Assembly (NCBI GenBank): GCA_023374025.1
Contig: SIJG01000014.1
Coordinates: forward strand, 419,077 to 483,076
Reading direction: 5' to 3'
Source: Heterodera schachtii
Taxonomy: Eukaryota; Nematoda; Chromadorea; Rhabditida; Heteroderidae
Length of the DNA stretch: 64,000 nt
This document shows, one piece after another, positions 1-11,920 of the stretch. The notes under the pieces are model-generated. The model did no database searches. It was not told the DNA's origin and saw only the letters and a program-made list of their open reading frames with translations. How positions within the stretch are numbered: the first letter of the stretch is position 1; each line of letters begins with the position of its first letter. A program made the position numbers and the translations under genes.

Positions 1-2074
1 AGCAATTCGTTCACAGATTTCTTCAAACCAAGAAATTCGGATGGTATCGACGACGTACAGCGACTCACTGAAGACGCCGACGCGGCACAAAACGGACAAT
101 TGCCGTCCAACAAAAACAGGCACTTGCAATTTGAGTGTTGTTGCTTGACATTTAAATGGGACTTTTCAATTGGGGGTAGAAAAGTTTTTCATTGTTTTTT
201 TTTTACCATTTGCATTCCCTGCGAGAATTTCGCTGCTTTGCGAGAGGAAAAATTTCCTATCATTTTTATTTTATTTACATTTTAGTCAATTTTGTCCTTT
301 AAGGCGTTGGGTTGTAATTCTTCTCTCCCTTTACGCCATTTACAATTATTTCCAGGAAGTACAGCTGGATGAGCTTTTCGTCCGTTTCTGCTTCGGTGTC
401 TCCCGACTCGAATCCCTGCGGTTTGACGCGTTTTCAACGAATCGCTGCGTTTTTCCTTTGCATTTTTGCTGCTGGCTTTTGCTTCACAACGGTACGTTCA
501 ATCAGTCTTTAGGTGTCCCCTCCATACATGAAAAGGGGGTGGTCGGTCCCCCCCCCCCCCCCCCCCTCTCACTTCAAAGGGTCCCAATTAAATTTTCTTT
601 TTATGAATTTTAAACCCTTAGCTTATAATATATTAAACCTTCATATTTCAAAAATTTTATTGTATGGACAAAGATATAAATAACTTAATATTTTCGAAAT
701 TCTTGACAATAATTCTTTTTTTATACTTTTGTAAAAAATTTAACCATTGATATTCTGATAGACAACACTTAAAGCTATTGCATGATACCATGAAATATTT
801 AATTTGGTTGTATTTGAGCAAATATATGAATTTTTATGTTAATATTTAATTTTATCAAAATTTTTGAAACTATTCTCGAAAAAATGGGGCTTTTTGAAAA
901 TTTTACACAGTTTTCACATCATATTCCATTAAAATTTCCAATTGAAATATATCTGAGAGAGAACCTTTTGAGCCCACTTTTCCTCCCCACTCACTTTAGG
1001 CTATGATGCTCATCCCCGTCCTCGTCCTCCAAACGCGCAAATTCGCTGCTCTGAATACCCTCGGATCTGTCTTTTTCATTGTCAGGTTGGTAAGGCGAAA
1101 CTCCAAAAAACCATTTAAAAATGCATTTTGTCCTTCCATTTTTTCAAAATTAGGAGACCAATACGGGGTTTTTCAAATTCGGTGATCATTGGTCACCATA
1201 TGAAAAAGGGGGGGGGGGTCGTAGCGAAGGGGAAAAGAGGGAAATTTCTATAAAAATTAGACTAATTTCTTCATAAAATTCCTTAAAAATCTAAAATAAT
1301 TTTCCCCAGCGGCGCCTATCGGTAACCGCCGGAACCCCATTTACCAAAAAAGTTTTATGAAAAAGCGCTTCGCAAAAAAAAAACGGTTTTGAAAAACAAA
1401 AAAAAGACATTAAAATCGGCGTTTGGACCCACTCCTTTCGCAAAAATTTATGCCGACGTTTTTCGAAAATTTACATTTTTAAATTTAAGACCAGAACCAA
1501 ATAATATTTTTTTCTGAATTCGTTGCGCCCCATTCATTAGTCTTTTCCCCCTCCCACTTCGTTCCTTCCTCTCTTTCCCTCCCTCCCTCTCAATTTCTCC
1601 GTTTCTCTCCGCCACTCTCACCCCGTTCCTTTTCTCCCTCTTTCTCCATCTTTTTCGTTATCTTCCACACTTTCTCTCTCCCTTCCCCTCCCTTTTGATC
1701 CGTTTGTTTCCCTTTTAGTTTTGGCTTTCTGTGGGGTCCTTTGGCGTATTGTCAATTTCTGTTCTCCGAGCCCCGTCGCGTGGTCACCGCCGTTTATTTG
1801 CTCAGTGTTTTGGCCACTCTTTACACTTCTCTGTGGCTTCAAAGTTCCCTTCTCACCGTAATCACTGCCGCCCTTCAAACTTTTGGCCTCATTTGGTCAG
1901 TTTATTTATTGCATTTTCCATTTTTTAATTGGCTTTATCCTTCCCCTTTCTCCCCTTTTTAGGTTTCTTCTTTCCTATGTCCCGGGTGGGGAAAACGGCC
2001 TCAAATGGATGGGCCGAATGGCAAAAATGGCGTTTTGTGCGCGTCAGTCGTCAACTTTGGTTTTGCCCATTTGA
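1..2074 (+). CDS. SFT2-family vesicle transport protein (5' partial)
   Basis: Small four-helix membrane protein of the SFT2/SFT2D family, which acts in endosome-to-Golgi and Golgi vesicle fusion. Exons that join in phase: 1-119, 356-491, 1000-1085, 1719-1895, 1963-2074, giving about 209 residues with the start outside the window. Family signatures are in order: a cytosolic tail, then CGLTRFQRIAAFFLC leading into helix 1, ALNTLGSVFFIV after the RKFA motif (helix 2), FLWGPLAYCQFLFSEPRR, two more helices (VVTAVYLLSVLATLYTSL and LTVITAALQTFGLIWF), then LSYVPGGENGLKW and a short tail. The intron 120-355 begins with GC; AGG (Arg) is rebuilt exactly across it and no nearby GT donor keeps the frame. 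AATAAA lies at about 2181. Intron 1086-1718 carries a dispersed repeat. Identification rests on motif order and is firm. Confidence 0.9.
1306..1356. repeat. Dispersed repeat, copy 1 (second copy near 42131)
   Basis: About 45 bp in SFT2 intron 3 (core CAGCGGCGCCTATCGGTAAC, then CCGCCGGAACCCCA) recurs with a few changes at about 42131-42178 inside a foldback element. The intron is otherwise AT-rich, so this GC-rich block looks like a fragment of a mobile repeat. No coding content is seen. Confidence 0.55.
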
Positions 2075-2366
2075 CGCCAGCCGATGCGACTGAATATTTA
2101 TTTACCTATTTTTGTTTCTCTTTTCTGTTTCCTCTTTTTTTCGTTTTGTCTTACAAAAGCATAAAAAGGCAAAAAATGCCAATAAAAGATAAAATTCTAA
2201 CCTTTGATTTACGTATTATTTGATCACTTATGTACAAACAAACAACAAAAATAAAAGCATTTATTTACATTAATATTATGCGAAAAACTTTAATTGACGA
2301 ATTAAAAGGTTTGAGATTCTCACACAAAAAGCGGTGATTGGTGTTGTTCACCGCTGTGTTTATACA

Positions 2367-3732
2367 TTAGGAGGCCATCATTTTGACAAATTCCTCGTAG
2401 TCAATCTGCAAAATGAAATTTCATTTTCAATTGGCTTTTCCTCTGATTTGTCATTTTCCATTGGCTTTTCCTCTGATTTGTCATTTTCAATTAGCTTTTC
2501 CTCTGATTTGTCATTTTCCATTGGCTTTTCCTCTGATTTCGATCCCCCCCCCCTTTTCCCCTTTTTTCGCGTCACCTGTCCGTCTCCATCAATGTCCACT
2601 TCGTTGATGATTTCGTCCACTTCTTCGTCGCTGAACTGCTCGCCCATGTGTGTCATGAAGTAGCGGAACTCTTCCGCCGTTATGAATCCGTTTCCGTCCC
2701 TGTCGAACACGCGGAACGCTTCTCTGATCATTTCCTGGTCATTCTCCTTAATGGGACAGTTTTTGCCGGATTGACCCTTTCGGCACACTTTGTTCATCCT
2801 TTTCATCATTTGGCAAAACTCCGCAAAATCAATGGTTCCGCTGCCGTCGACGTCCACCTGAAAAGGGACAGTGCCTGAACTGCTTGCCGTTGGTTGTCCA
2901 TTGCTTTTTTGGCCGTGCCATTCATTGGTCGTTTCTTCCTTTGGCCATGCCTTACCCTCCCCTCCTCACCTCGTTGACCATGTCCAGCAGTTCCTGCTCC
3001 GTCGGGTTTTGGCCCAACGATCGCATGGCCACGCCCAATTCCTTGCATGAAATTGACCCGTTTCCGTCCTAAAGGGTTTTTCGTTAATTTGTTGTTCGTC
3101 GTGCCAAATTCAGCTGACCTTGTCGAACAGTCTGAAGGCCTCTTTGTACTCGACCATCTCCTCCTCGCTGATTCCTTCCAGCGCTGTGTCGAGCATTGCC
3201 TGGTTTTTCCATCGGTTGAACAACGACAGTTTCCGCGTTGACATTGCCAGCGAACTCGCCCGCGACTTGCGACGGTCCGCCTCAGTCGCCGTCGATGGCA
3301 CTGCCTGGAGGGGCGACTGTTGCAGCGACTGATGTGACGATGGCCTTGCCGAGTTCTGCCGCCGTAGGCGAGACGGCGAATTGGAGGCGAATAAATGTTG
3401 GGAGAACCTTTGAAAAGGGACAAATTGGCCAAGGGAGGGAAAGGGGAGGGGTAATAAGCAATGAAACAAATCCATGGCCAATGCCATGCCAATTAAGTGT
3501 CATTTGTTTATCATTTGCCATTATTTTCCCCTTTTGGGGGCTTTCGTCGTCCATTCGAATTTTTCGTCTGTTTATTCAATTTGTTTTCAAATTCCCACTG
3601 TGCCGATGCGGTCGTTGCGACTCCGTTTGTGCCCGTTGTGTTCCGTCGCCGTGTGCTGCCGCTGGGAGGGGACAAAAAAGTGCCGGCGGCGGTGGCATTG
3701 GGCCGTTGGACTCCGCCCCTGAGAAGCATCAT
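2367..3732 (-). CDS. cal-1: CAL-1-like calmodulin-related EF-hand protein
   Basis: Calcium sensor with four EF-hands behind an Arg/Ser-rich N-terminal extension of about 100 residues. Exons (minus): 3732-3599, 3407-3119, 3068-2970, 2857-2789, 2746-2576, 2405-2367; 266 residues, all junctions in phase. The Ca loops read [36 protein letters not shown] and DIDGDGQIDYEE, each with Asp at 1, 3 and 5 (Asn in some) and Glu at 12. The linker [19 protein letters not shown] and the ending EEFVKMMAS match C. elegans CAL-1 more closely than plain calmodulin. The 42-nt stretch 2747-2788 stays open if read through, but removing it (GT..AG) restores the expected [17 protein letters not shown] linker, so I treat it as an intron. 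Start chosen at the first ATG of the tandem pair at 3732; the extension is less certain than the EF-hand core. Confidence 0.88.
2421..2540. repeat. 30-bp minisatellite, four tandem copies, in cal-1-like intron
   Basis: Four nearly identical 30-bp units (each TCATTTTCMATTRGC plus TTTTCCTCTGATTTS) fill most of intron 2406-2575. On the gene's strand the units stay open and would encode [14 protein letters not shown] decapeptides if the intron were retained. The 170-nt intron is not a multiple of three, so retention would replace the last half EF-hand with this acidic/basic tail. Confidence 0.9.
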
Positions 3733-6700
3733 CACGTCGGGGGATTAGGACGAATAAAATGCGAATTAGCGGGGGAAAGGTGAGAGAGACAATTGGCCAA
3801 TGATGAAGAGGAGACAGGGAAGGCAAAGAGGCGAATTTGGAGAATTTGAAGAAAAGTGAATAATATCGGAAGATAATCCCTAAAAAACAGTTGGAGACGC
3901 CAAAAGAAAGAAAACGCCCGGGCATTTTGGAAATTAAAAAGACACAATGACGAGGAGTGCCCTTGAAGGAATGCCTTCCTCCCTTGGCTCCGATTGGCAT
4001 TTCACTAATAATCCCCGTCTCCTTCCCTCCCATCTTTCGTTTTTGGTCAATCTGACGCAACCATTGGCCGTCGGGGATTATTTTGTCATCGCAAAGTAAG
4101 CGGATAAAAAATTCTGAATATTCCCTTAAATATTAATCGGCACGCGAAATTAATTTGTGTTCGCTCTTTGGCATTTGAACGGACGAACGAAAAAAGCCGA
4201 AGGAAGTGAAAAGGGAAGGGAATGCTCTTCACTTTCAGTGTTAAACTGTGCACCGTTTCTTTTTCTTTTGTTTTATCTTTGGCCTTTTAGGTCTCTTAGA
4301 AGCATTGAAACCTCCCAAATTCTCAACTCCATCAATCATTTCGAAGAAATTCAGGTGAAATGAACCAATCAGTCTGATGGATGATGGGCCAATGAATGAC
4401 ATTTGGCCTAAGGGTTGGAAGAGGCGAGTGGGGGTGGGCGAGGGAGGATGACGGACGGAGACGGAATCGGCGGTTTTATGGGGCAAAGAAAGACAAAGTG
4501 GGGGAGGAAGCATCTGATCAGCAGCAGAGATTGGCGGAAGGTCGTCGGGATTAGCTAACCTCTGCTGGGGGGGGGGGATTTCGCGGGATGAGTCGGAGGG
4601 GAAGGCGAAGGCGAGGACGAGGGCGAGGGAGGTTTTGGTTTTGGAATGGGCCGAGGGGGAGAAGGGGGGGACGGGTTTTGGGTTTGTAATATTTTGTTTT
4701 GTTTTGCCCCTCCGCCGCCTTTGCCTTTTTCAACGCAACTCTAAAAAAGAAAAATAAATTCAACAATTTATGTTGTCGAAACTTTGCATTGTTTTGTCGG
4801 CATTTTGCTTTGATTTATGCCATTGTTTTTGCTTTCGTTTTGCTTTGGCTTCCCCAGCTTTACTTCCTCCATTCGCAATTCGTCTGTTCTTTAAAAATGG
4901 CATAATAACACAGCACCGAACATTCGCTTCTCCCCCCGGGGGTTGGTCCAAATTCCCCAGCGTTTTTTGGCATTTCCCTTCCAAAAGTGACGGACGGACA
5001 GAGTGCCGAGGGAATGTGAGAAGCATCGCCAAGCGAACGAACATTTTTATGCCTTTGCTTAAAGGAAAAGCGCGAAACATTGAAGACGAATTGAATTAAG
5101 ACGGACGGAAAAGGAAAAGAGAAAAAGAATCGAAGATTGACTTTGAAAGGGATGGGAAAAGTGATTTAAGACAGCGGGAAATGGCCAATTATTGGATTTG
5201 CATTGGCCAAAAACGGGGGCATTAAGCGGCTTAAAGGGCTACCAATCGGCGGAACATTGGCACGCAAATGGCAAATGGAGCAGAATCTTTTACTGACACT
5301 TTTACATTCACTGACACTAATGGACAAATAATTAAATGGTTAATGCCGAAATGATGAGAGAATTCGGCCGATGGCATTCGAACCAAAAGCGAAAGCCATC
5401 CGTTAAGGTGATGAAGGGGAGAAGCGAAGAAGGAAAGAAAGAAAGGGAAGAGCAAATTGAATCAACGCCCGGGGGGATGGGTGTTGTACGGCTTCACAGT
5501 TTGTCACTTTTGTTAAAAACAAAATGACGAATTGTAAGGTGGTGAAGGGAAGTGAGGAGGAAATGGAGGGGGGGGGAAGGGAAAGAAGGGTAAGTGTGAG
5601 AGGGGGAGGGAGGAAAAAAGGGGGGGGGGGGGAGAAGGGGGGAAGGGGAGGGGGAATGGCACAACAAATGAAAAGGACGACGAACTCAGTAGTGCCCATA
5701 TTGTGTAAAGCAGATGGGCAACGGATGAGGGTAATTGGGCGGAAAATGATGGAGAGGAAGGAACAAAAAATGCAAAAAAAAAGGGGGGGGCACCCAAAGC
5801 AAAGCAAAGGGCACCGCCACCCATCCCCCGTGGGAAACTCTCCCCCCCCCCCACCGCTTTGCCTTCGTTCGCTGTCCTTTTGCCCTCGGGGACAATCCGC
5901 TTAATTCTTCGACCGGCCAGTGGTTTGTTTGGGCTACTTCTCCAAACCAAACCATCATCACCAACATTATCATCGCCAAACATTGTTTACCGTCGGTCTC
6001 CCCGGAAAAAGTGTCTGCCGCTCCCCCCCCCCCCCCCCCCCCCCCGGGGGATCAATCATCGCACATTCCCACCGATCCCTCCCCCTCCCCCACATATTTA
6101 TTTTTATTTACACCCTCTCAAAAGCATTCCTTTCGGCGGCTTCTTCAGCCAATTAATCTGCGAAAAGGAGCAATTGGGCAAAAATCAAAATGGAAAGGAC
6201 TGACTAATGAGCCCATGGAAATGTTTTGCAAAAGGAAACCAATTTAATTGGTGCCTTTTTTTCTGCGATTCAATTAAAATAAGAACAAGAAAAGTCAACC
6301 GAAAATAGAAATTTAAAAAAGAAAAAAGGGAATTAAATTTTCAAAAAAAAACACTGAAAAAGGGAAAATGAGCACAAATTATTGTAAAGAAAGCAAAGAA
6401 AGGCCGTCCAACAAAAGCAGCAAATAACTCGAGATGAGCTGTTGCATTGATTCTTTTTTAAATTTGACTGAATTCGCCAAAAATGAACGCATTTTCCCCT
6501 TCTCTTTTTATGTCCCCGGGGAAAAATTGGGCTGTTTGGCATCGCTTTTTGCTATTTTGCGCCGGAAGGAAAGGAAATAGGAAAAGGGCGGCGGTTGTAA
6601 AAGAATTGTAACGGACGCAAAACAAAACAAAACACTGATGAGAAGAAGAGAAGGAAAGGAAGGAAATGCAACAAACTTTTGACGAAAGAAAATGTCATCA

Positions 6701-7415
6701 AAGCCAAAGGATTTGCTTAGATAAGCTAAAGTTTTTTTTTTGCCATTTTGGGAGAAAAAAAGCGGAGGATGGCATTGGCATTTAACATCAAACGCAAAGC
6801 GAAAAAGAAAAAAAGAGCGAATGACGGCACTTCCGCCCAATTAAAAGAAAAGCAATCAAAGTCCAAGCAAATTATCATTTAAATTTTATTGTAAAAAGCA
6901 ATTAGAGAAAAAAAAAAGCAAAAATTAATTAATTATTGTAATTAATTGCAATTATTATCATTAACAAATGAGTAAAAAGGAGAAGAGAACAAAATTTAAG
7001 AGATAAAAGAAAAAACAATAGAAGGAGAGAAATGCCAAAAGTGAATTGCCAAAATGAAAAAACACCTGCAAAGTAGGAAGGGGAAAAAGCACGGGAAAAT
7101 GCCCAATTAGAAATGGGAAAGAGAAGCAAAAATGAGGAGAAATGATTTTGATTTAAGCGGGCTTTTCTTTCCCCCCTCCTCGCAAAACGATTGCACAATT
7201 CGTCCCTTTGTCCGTTGATCCTTTGTCCTCTTCGCTTCGCTTTTTTCGTCCTTTTGTCAGAGTCTTTCCGTCACCGTTGCGGCCGATGGTTTTCCGCCAT
7301 TTTTCGAAGTGTTCAAATTATTCACGGCATATTCTTCGTCCGTGCCATTAATGTTGAGACGAGCGATGAATAAAGCCTTGGAATTTTAAAATAAAGAATA
7401 AACATTATCAACTAA
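3733..7415. other. Intergenic, low-complexity, no supported gene
   Basis: Lies between the 5' end of the minus-strand calmodulin-like gene and the 3' end of the minus-strand phosphatase gene. It is rich in G/C homopolymers (for example 5600-5640 and 6028-6050) and polypurine stretches. Several open frames up to about 150 codons occur, but they are Pro/Ser/Phe-rich translations of skewed sequence, with no domain, no consistent splice sites and no homology I recognise. An AATAAA motif near 7391 may lie on the far side of the phosphatase stop. Confidence 0.6.
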
Positions 7416-9335
7416 TTAGAGGTAATTAGGTACGGTAAAAGAGGCCACTGAAGTGCCAGCGACAATGCCAATGAGAACGTCGGTGGAGTGGTGCATATGG
7501 TCTTTGATTCTCGAGTAGGCAATTAGCATGCCGAGAGAAAGGAAAGCGATTTGGAGGAGAGGGACGAGCACAAAGAAACGGGCACGGAACAGCGGAGAAA
7601 GACGAACATGCAAATAAATCTGAAAATGAAAGGGATTTAGGGATTCGAAAGGCCGACAAAGGGGGCATTAAATTAAAAAAAGTTAAAATGATTTTATAAA
7701 CAAAAAAAGTATTTAAAATAAAAAATATTATGACAAATTTAGAACAAAAAGAACAAAATTACCGAGAAAAAAAAAATTAAATTTTACTTCCTAAATTAAT
7801 TTTAGAAATTTTTTTCTTAAAAATTCAAGAAAACAAATTGATATTGAAAAGTTTTTAATGAAATTTTTAAAAATTAAAATATATAATGGTTCTTATATTG
7901 AATTTTTTATGGGAAAATTTCTAGAATTAGGCTAACAAATAAGGAGTTCAAGCATTTTTTCATTTTGGCAACGTTTTGTCTCACAAATCAGCGTTATTTT
8001 GAGGCGACGTTCAGCTGACCATGGGAAATGATCAAACGGAGGGGGGGGGGGGGGAGGAGCAGCTGATTATTACGAATTGGAAATAAAAATATTTTAAAAA
8101 AGCATGGACGAAAACAAATCAGCTGATTAATTAAAAAACGTAAAGGGATAGTCAGAAATAAACAAAGAAAATAGTGAAAAGCAAAAAGGCATTAGCTAAT
8201 GAAAAAAATGAAAACAAAAAAGCACTCATTAATCAGCTAATTACGAAAGGGGGGAGGGGGGACTCTTTAGCTAATGAATGAGCTAATGACCGATGATTGG
8301 CCCCATTTGGCCGCTCACCGCAATGAAAACGGAAGCGCACATTGCCAAGGAGGAATGTCCGCTGAAAAAGCTGAGCCGTGCGTTGTCAATTTGGTCCTGC
8401 AGCACATTTTTGTCGCATTCGAAGTGCTCAATGTACGTGTGCCAATTGGTCGCTGTGGCACAAAAGTCCACGACGTTCGGCTTACACAAATCGACGAAAT
8501 GCGGGCGAAGGCGACCGACCGAAAATTTGGCCACCAAAGTGAAGGTGAAATTGGCGACGAACGCGATCAGATAATTGCCTGAAATGACCAGCAGCAGCAT
8601 TTTATGTGGGAGAAGCGCGGCGGAAAAGGACCGTAAAAATAAGCGAAGCGGCAAAAGAAACGCAAACGATCGCCCTCCCCAAACTCAAAGTCATTTAGAC
8701 GTTGGCGAATGGCCAAAGCGGGCGCTTTGGACAGACAAATGAACTCTCCAAAAGCGAACTGAAAGTGATCAATCAGTGATTGATCGGCAAATGTTGGCCG
8801 ATGAAAAAGATAGTTTTGCCAAGAAAGGGGGGGGGGCAATCACAGCCAAAAGATCCCCGGGGGTCCCATCCCAACTTTTTCAAGGGATAACTCTCTCCGT
8901 CCCGCGCCTTCCCAACAATTGCCCCCCGCCCATTTGAAAAGCACTGACAACGAATGGTGGCACACCCAAAGCATAGACCAGAAGCAGCCAATCGGGAACG
9001 GTGCTGCTTTTGTAAGGCAATCTGATGGAGTCGTCGTCGCAAAAGAAGCCGCGCTGGTAAGGACCGACCCATTTGAAGAATTTTTCGGCAACGAAACCTT
9101 TACCATTAATCGGAGTTATTAGCATATTCGTCAACATTATCTATTCAATTTGACACTGACCAACGAAAAACAAAATGCCAAAATTGGCCATTATTTGCAC
9201 GAGGCGAAAAGCCCGTGTTCGCTGTTGTGCGCTTGCGCCTGATCCGTTCGCTTCAATATCTTCATATATCGGAGGAGGAAGAACCACAGAAGTTGGACGG
9301 TTGTGCATTGTCTCGTCATTTGGCAACGGATCCAT
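7416..9335 (-). CDS. Phospholipid phosphatase (PAP2/LPP family)
   Basis: Integral membrane lipid phosphatase that dephosphorylates phosphatidate, lysophosphatidate and sphingosine-1-phosphate. Exons (minus): 9335-9161, 9097-8949, 8758-8632, 8578-8319, 7619-7416; 304 residues, the usual family length, every junction in phase. The three catalytic motifs are present: C1 KFSVGRLRPHF, C2 SFFSGHSSLA (with the catalytic His) and C3 SRIKDHMHHSTDVLIG. Between helices 1 and 2 is the family loop PYQRGFFCDDDSIRLPY. Six hydrophobic segments surround these. The C-terminus after helix 6 is very short (FTVPNYL), so a further downstream exon is possible. The 0.7-kb intron 7620-8318 is AT-rich and contains a poly-G run at about 8041; nothing else is seen in it. 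Confidence 0.92.
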
Positions 9336-9369
9336 GGGGACAAAGCGAGGGAGGGATTACCTAAGCTAA

Positions 9370-9480
9370 ATGAATAAACGTAAAGATGGGGACGGAAAGA
9401 TGGAGGAGGAGAGGGGGAAAGGGGGGAAGGGGGAGGGAGGAGGAGAGGGGGAAAGGGGGGAAGGGGGAGGGAGGGAGAGA

Positions 9481-9571
<91 letters not shown>

Positions 9572-9680
9572 AATTGATGAGGAAGAGAGAGACGGGGAGA
9601 GAGAGATATAGACAAAGTCAAAAGAAAGAGAGGGGGGGGGGGGGAAAGTTAATCTCCTCTCTCTCTCTGACTGTCTGATT
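9370..9680. repeat. GA-rich simple repeat just upstream of phosphatase gene
   Basis: Polypurine block beginning with imperfect GGA/GGGGAA tracts, followed by an almost pure GA microsatellite (about 9480-9571) and a further AG/G-run section. It sits 35 bp upstream of the phosphatase start, so it is probably in the promoter or 5' UTR. The reading frames through it are artefacts of the repeat. Confidence 0.9.
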
Positions 9681-10676
9681 GGGGACAGAGAGAGGGCGGA
9701 AAAGTCATTTGATCGGAGGGAATTAAACAAACAATGAAAAAGGCACTTTAGAAAGTCAAAACTTATTAAAATGAGAAGCGAATTAACATTTGTTGCTTTT
9801 TCGGAAGGACACAATGGGGACAAATGAACGAATTGGGACAGAGAAATGCAAAAGTCAGAGGAAAATGCGAACGATTGGGGCAACGGCGGACGAAAACGAC
9901 GCAAAAAAAATTGGGAGGGCCGCGGCGGCGGCGGGGAAGCGATTGATTGCGGCGACCAAAGGCTAATCTAAGCGCACATTCATTAAAACTGTCCATTCCA
10001 AAAGGGCCAACGCCGACAGAAAAAGTGACGTATTTAAATGGCCAAAACGGACTAATGGCTTAAAGGCCAAAAGGTCCATTAGTGACCATAAAATAAAAGC
10101 TACGGAGGAATAAAAAAGTGAATTTTATCAGTCGGCGGAATTGGAAAAAGAGAGGAAAAGCGAAGCAAATGACGGAAAGTGTCATAGGACGGCGGATAAA
10201 TAAAAGCAAAAAATGGGGGGGGGGGGAGAGAATGTGATAATTTAACATTCAAAAAGGCATGACAAATTATCAATTAAAAAAAAGAAATCAGCAGAGTGCA
10301 GCAGCACCAAAGCAAAAGAATTGACCGAAATTGCCCACTTTTGGGAGGGAATTAAACATAAAATCATTTAAATTTATTCGGATTCCCCGCACATAAATTG
10401 GCCAAAATTCAAATAAATGAGCTAAGAATGACAGGACACTTGACGAAAGTCAGTTTGTACACAAAACAAATTATTGGTCGCTCAATACAAAAGTTTGTTC
10501 AAAAGTGGTGAATATTTAGTGAGCGGCGAAATTTAAAAAAAAATTTTTTGTAAGGGTAATGAGTGAAACGGAAAAGCGATTTTTATCAAAATGTCAAAGA
10601 TACCCAATCGATGCGGATAAATACAGTCAACTCATCAGTATAAGTTAAAAATTAGGGGCATCACATTTTTCACCAC
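9681..10676. other. Intergenic between phosphatase and FIS1, nothing recognised
   Basis: About 1 kb between the 5' side of the phosphatase gene and the 3' end of FIS1. It contains a GGC-rich patch near 9920-9945 and a poly-G run near 10215. No open frame with recognisable family features, RNA gene or inverted repeat was found by eye. Confidence 0.55.
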
Positions 10677-11920
10677 TCATTTTTTCCGAGCCAACAGCGC
10701 CGCCCCGAGAACGCCAACGACCGCAGCACCGCCAAAGCCAACGGTCAGTGCCAAGCCGAGCAATCCATCTTTTGAAAAAAGAGTAAAATGGAAAAAACGA
10801 TTCTAATGCAGAATACGTGCCCCGTGTACTTATAAGCATCCAATAAATGTTTAAATGGACTGATAAATTAGCGGGCTGGCCATTAGTGCTTTTGAAAGTT
10901 AGTGGACCGGGCTATTAGCGTGTAGGTTAACGGACAGGACTGTTAGCGGTCAGAGACATTAAAAATTACCCCGTTTCATCCTCTTTTCGATCAATTCCTT
11001 CAGGTCCAATGCTTGATGGTTATCCGATTCTGCAGAAAGGAGCAAATTGATGTATTCGAGCGCACGGTCGTACTCCTTGAAAAGGGAAAATGACGGAATA
11101 AACATTCATTTACATTAATATTTTCCTCCATTTACTTTGATTCGCGTGTGAGCGATGGCCAAATAATAAACGTAGTCGCGTTTAGGAATGTCTTCTTCCG
11201 ATCGTTTCAATAAGCCTAAAGAATTGGTTACAGCCCAAAAATGAATGGTTCGGCAGTATCGAACCCCGACCGAATGCGATATAAATTCGAAATTAAGTCG
11301 AAAAATTTATTAATATGGCAATTGTATAAGTGTGATAGTTTGGGAAAAACCAAGGCAATCCCTTCAATTTTACAAGGGGTTTGACTCGAGTAATTTATGC
11401 GTCCAACAATCAAGCAATCCCGGTAACTTTTTTCATTTCGAATAACCCCAAAATTTTTCGTAAGTCTGGAGGAGAAGACCACTATTTTTATAGTATCAGA
11501 AAGTCTTAAATTAACTAACAATAAGCTTTTACTTTTAAAGTTAGAATTGCTAAGGAATGATTATGACACCTAAACAGCATTAAAGTTAAGAAAGCAGAGT
11601 CCTCTGGTTTATTAAGAACATTAATTCTGTTGTTTAAAATGGTTTATTTTTTTTAAACTTACTAAAGATCAATTTCACCACTTACTCTCAAGAAGAAAAA
11701 TGCCAGTGTTCACATCGTCCTTTCGTCGATTTGATCAATGCGTGCGCATAATTAAACACGGCCATGGCACTTGGAAATCCGCGCCGACTCTGTTCTTCGT
11801 ATGTCTTTCGAAAACGCTTAAATTTAAATCAAAAAGGAAAGTTATAGCCTTACGTTGATAAATATGAACCTCTAAATCCGATGAATCAATGTACTCATCG
11901 ACAACCGTTGCCACGTCCAT
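10677..11920 (-). CDS. fis-1: Mitochondrial fission protein FIS1 (apparent frameshift)
   Basis: Tail-anchored outer mitochondrial/peroxisomal membrane adaptor with a TPR-like helical domain. Exons (minus): 11920-11870, 11816-11686, 11215-11136, 11075-10970, 10768-10677. Signatures: FNYAHALIKS, the TPR segment GIFLLES + LLKRSEEDIPKRDYVYYLAI, then EYDRALEYINLLL, LDLKELIEKRMKR, and the C-terminal anchor DGLLGLALTVGFGGAAVVGV followed by the basic ARKK tail. Exon 2 contains one base too many at about 11717-11726: the frame of IKSTK and the frame of DDVNTGIFLLES differ by one. Every other junction fits, so this is either a sequencing error or a recent inactivating mutation. Intron 11216-11685 (470 nt) holds only AT-rich sequence with a tRNA-like B-box fragment. 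Confidence 0.85.
10800..10828. repeat. Dispersed repeat copy shared with 40900-40928
   Basis: The block GATTCTAATGCAGAATACGT followed by GCCCCGT in the last FIS1 intron recurs nearly unchanged at 40900-40928, about 30 kb away. Both copies are followed within 60-100 bp by TTAGCG-containing sequence, so the repeat probably extends further with divergence. It is likely a fragment of a dispersed non-coding element. Confidence 0.5.

Noticed and set aside
4770..5099. 109-codon plus-strand frame with a hydrophobic N-terminus
   Set aside because: Cys/Phe-rich composition typical of the skewed intergenic sequence; no family features, and another frame of similar length overlaps on the opposite strand.
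9191..9904. 237-codon minus-strand frame rich in Ser and Leu
   Set aside because: Translation of a GA/CT microsatellite; no splice signals or homology, and it overlaps the phosphatase first exon.
11228..11521. 97-codon minus-strand frame inside FIS1 intron
   Set aside because: Lies wholly in an intron bounded by good splice sites that restore FIS1; no homology.
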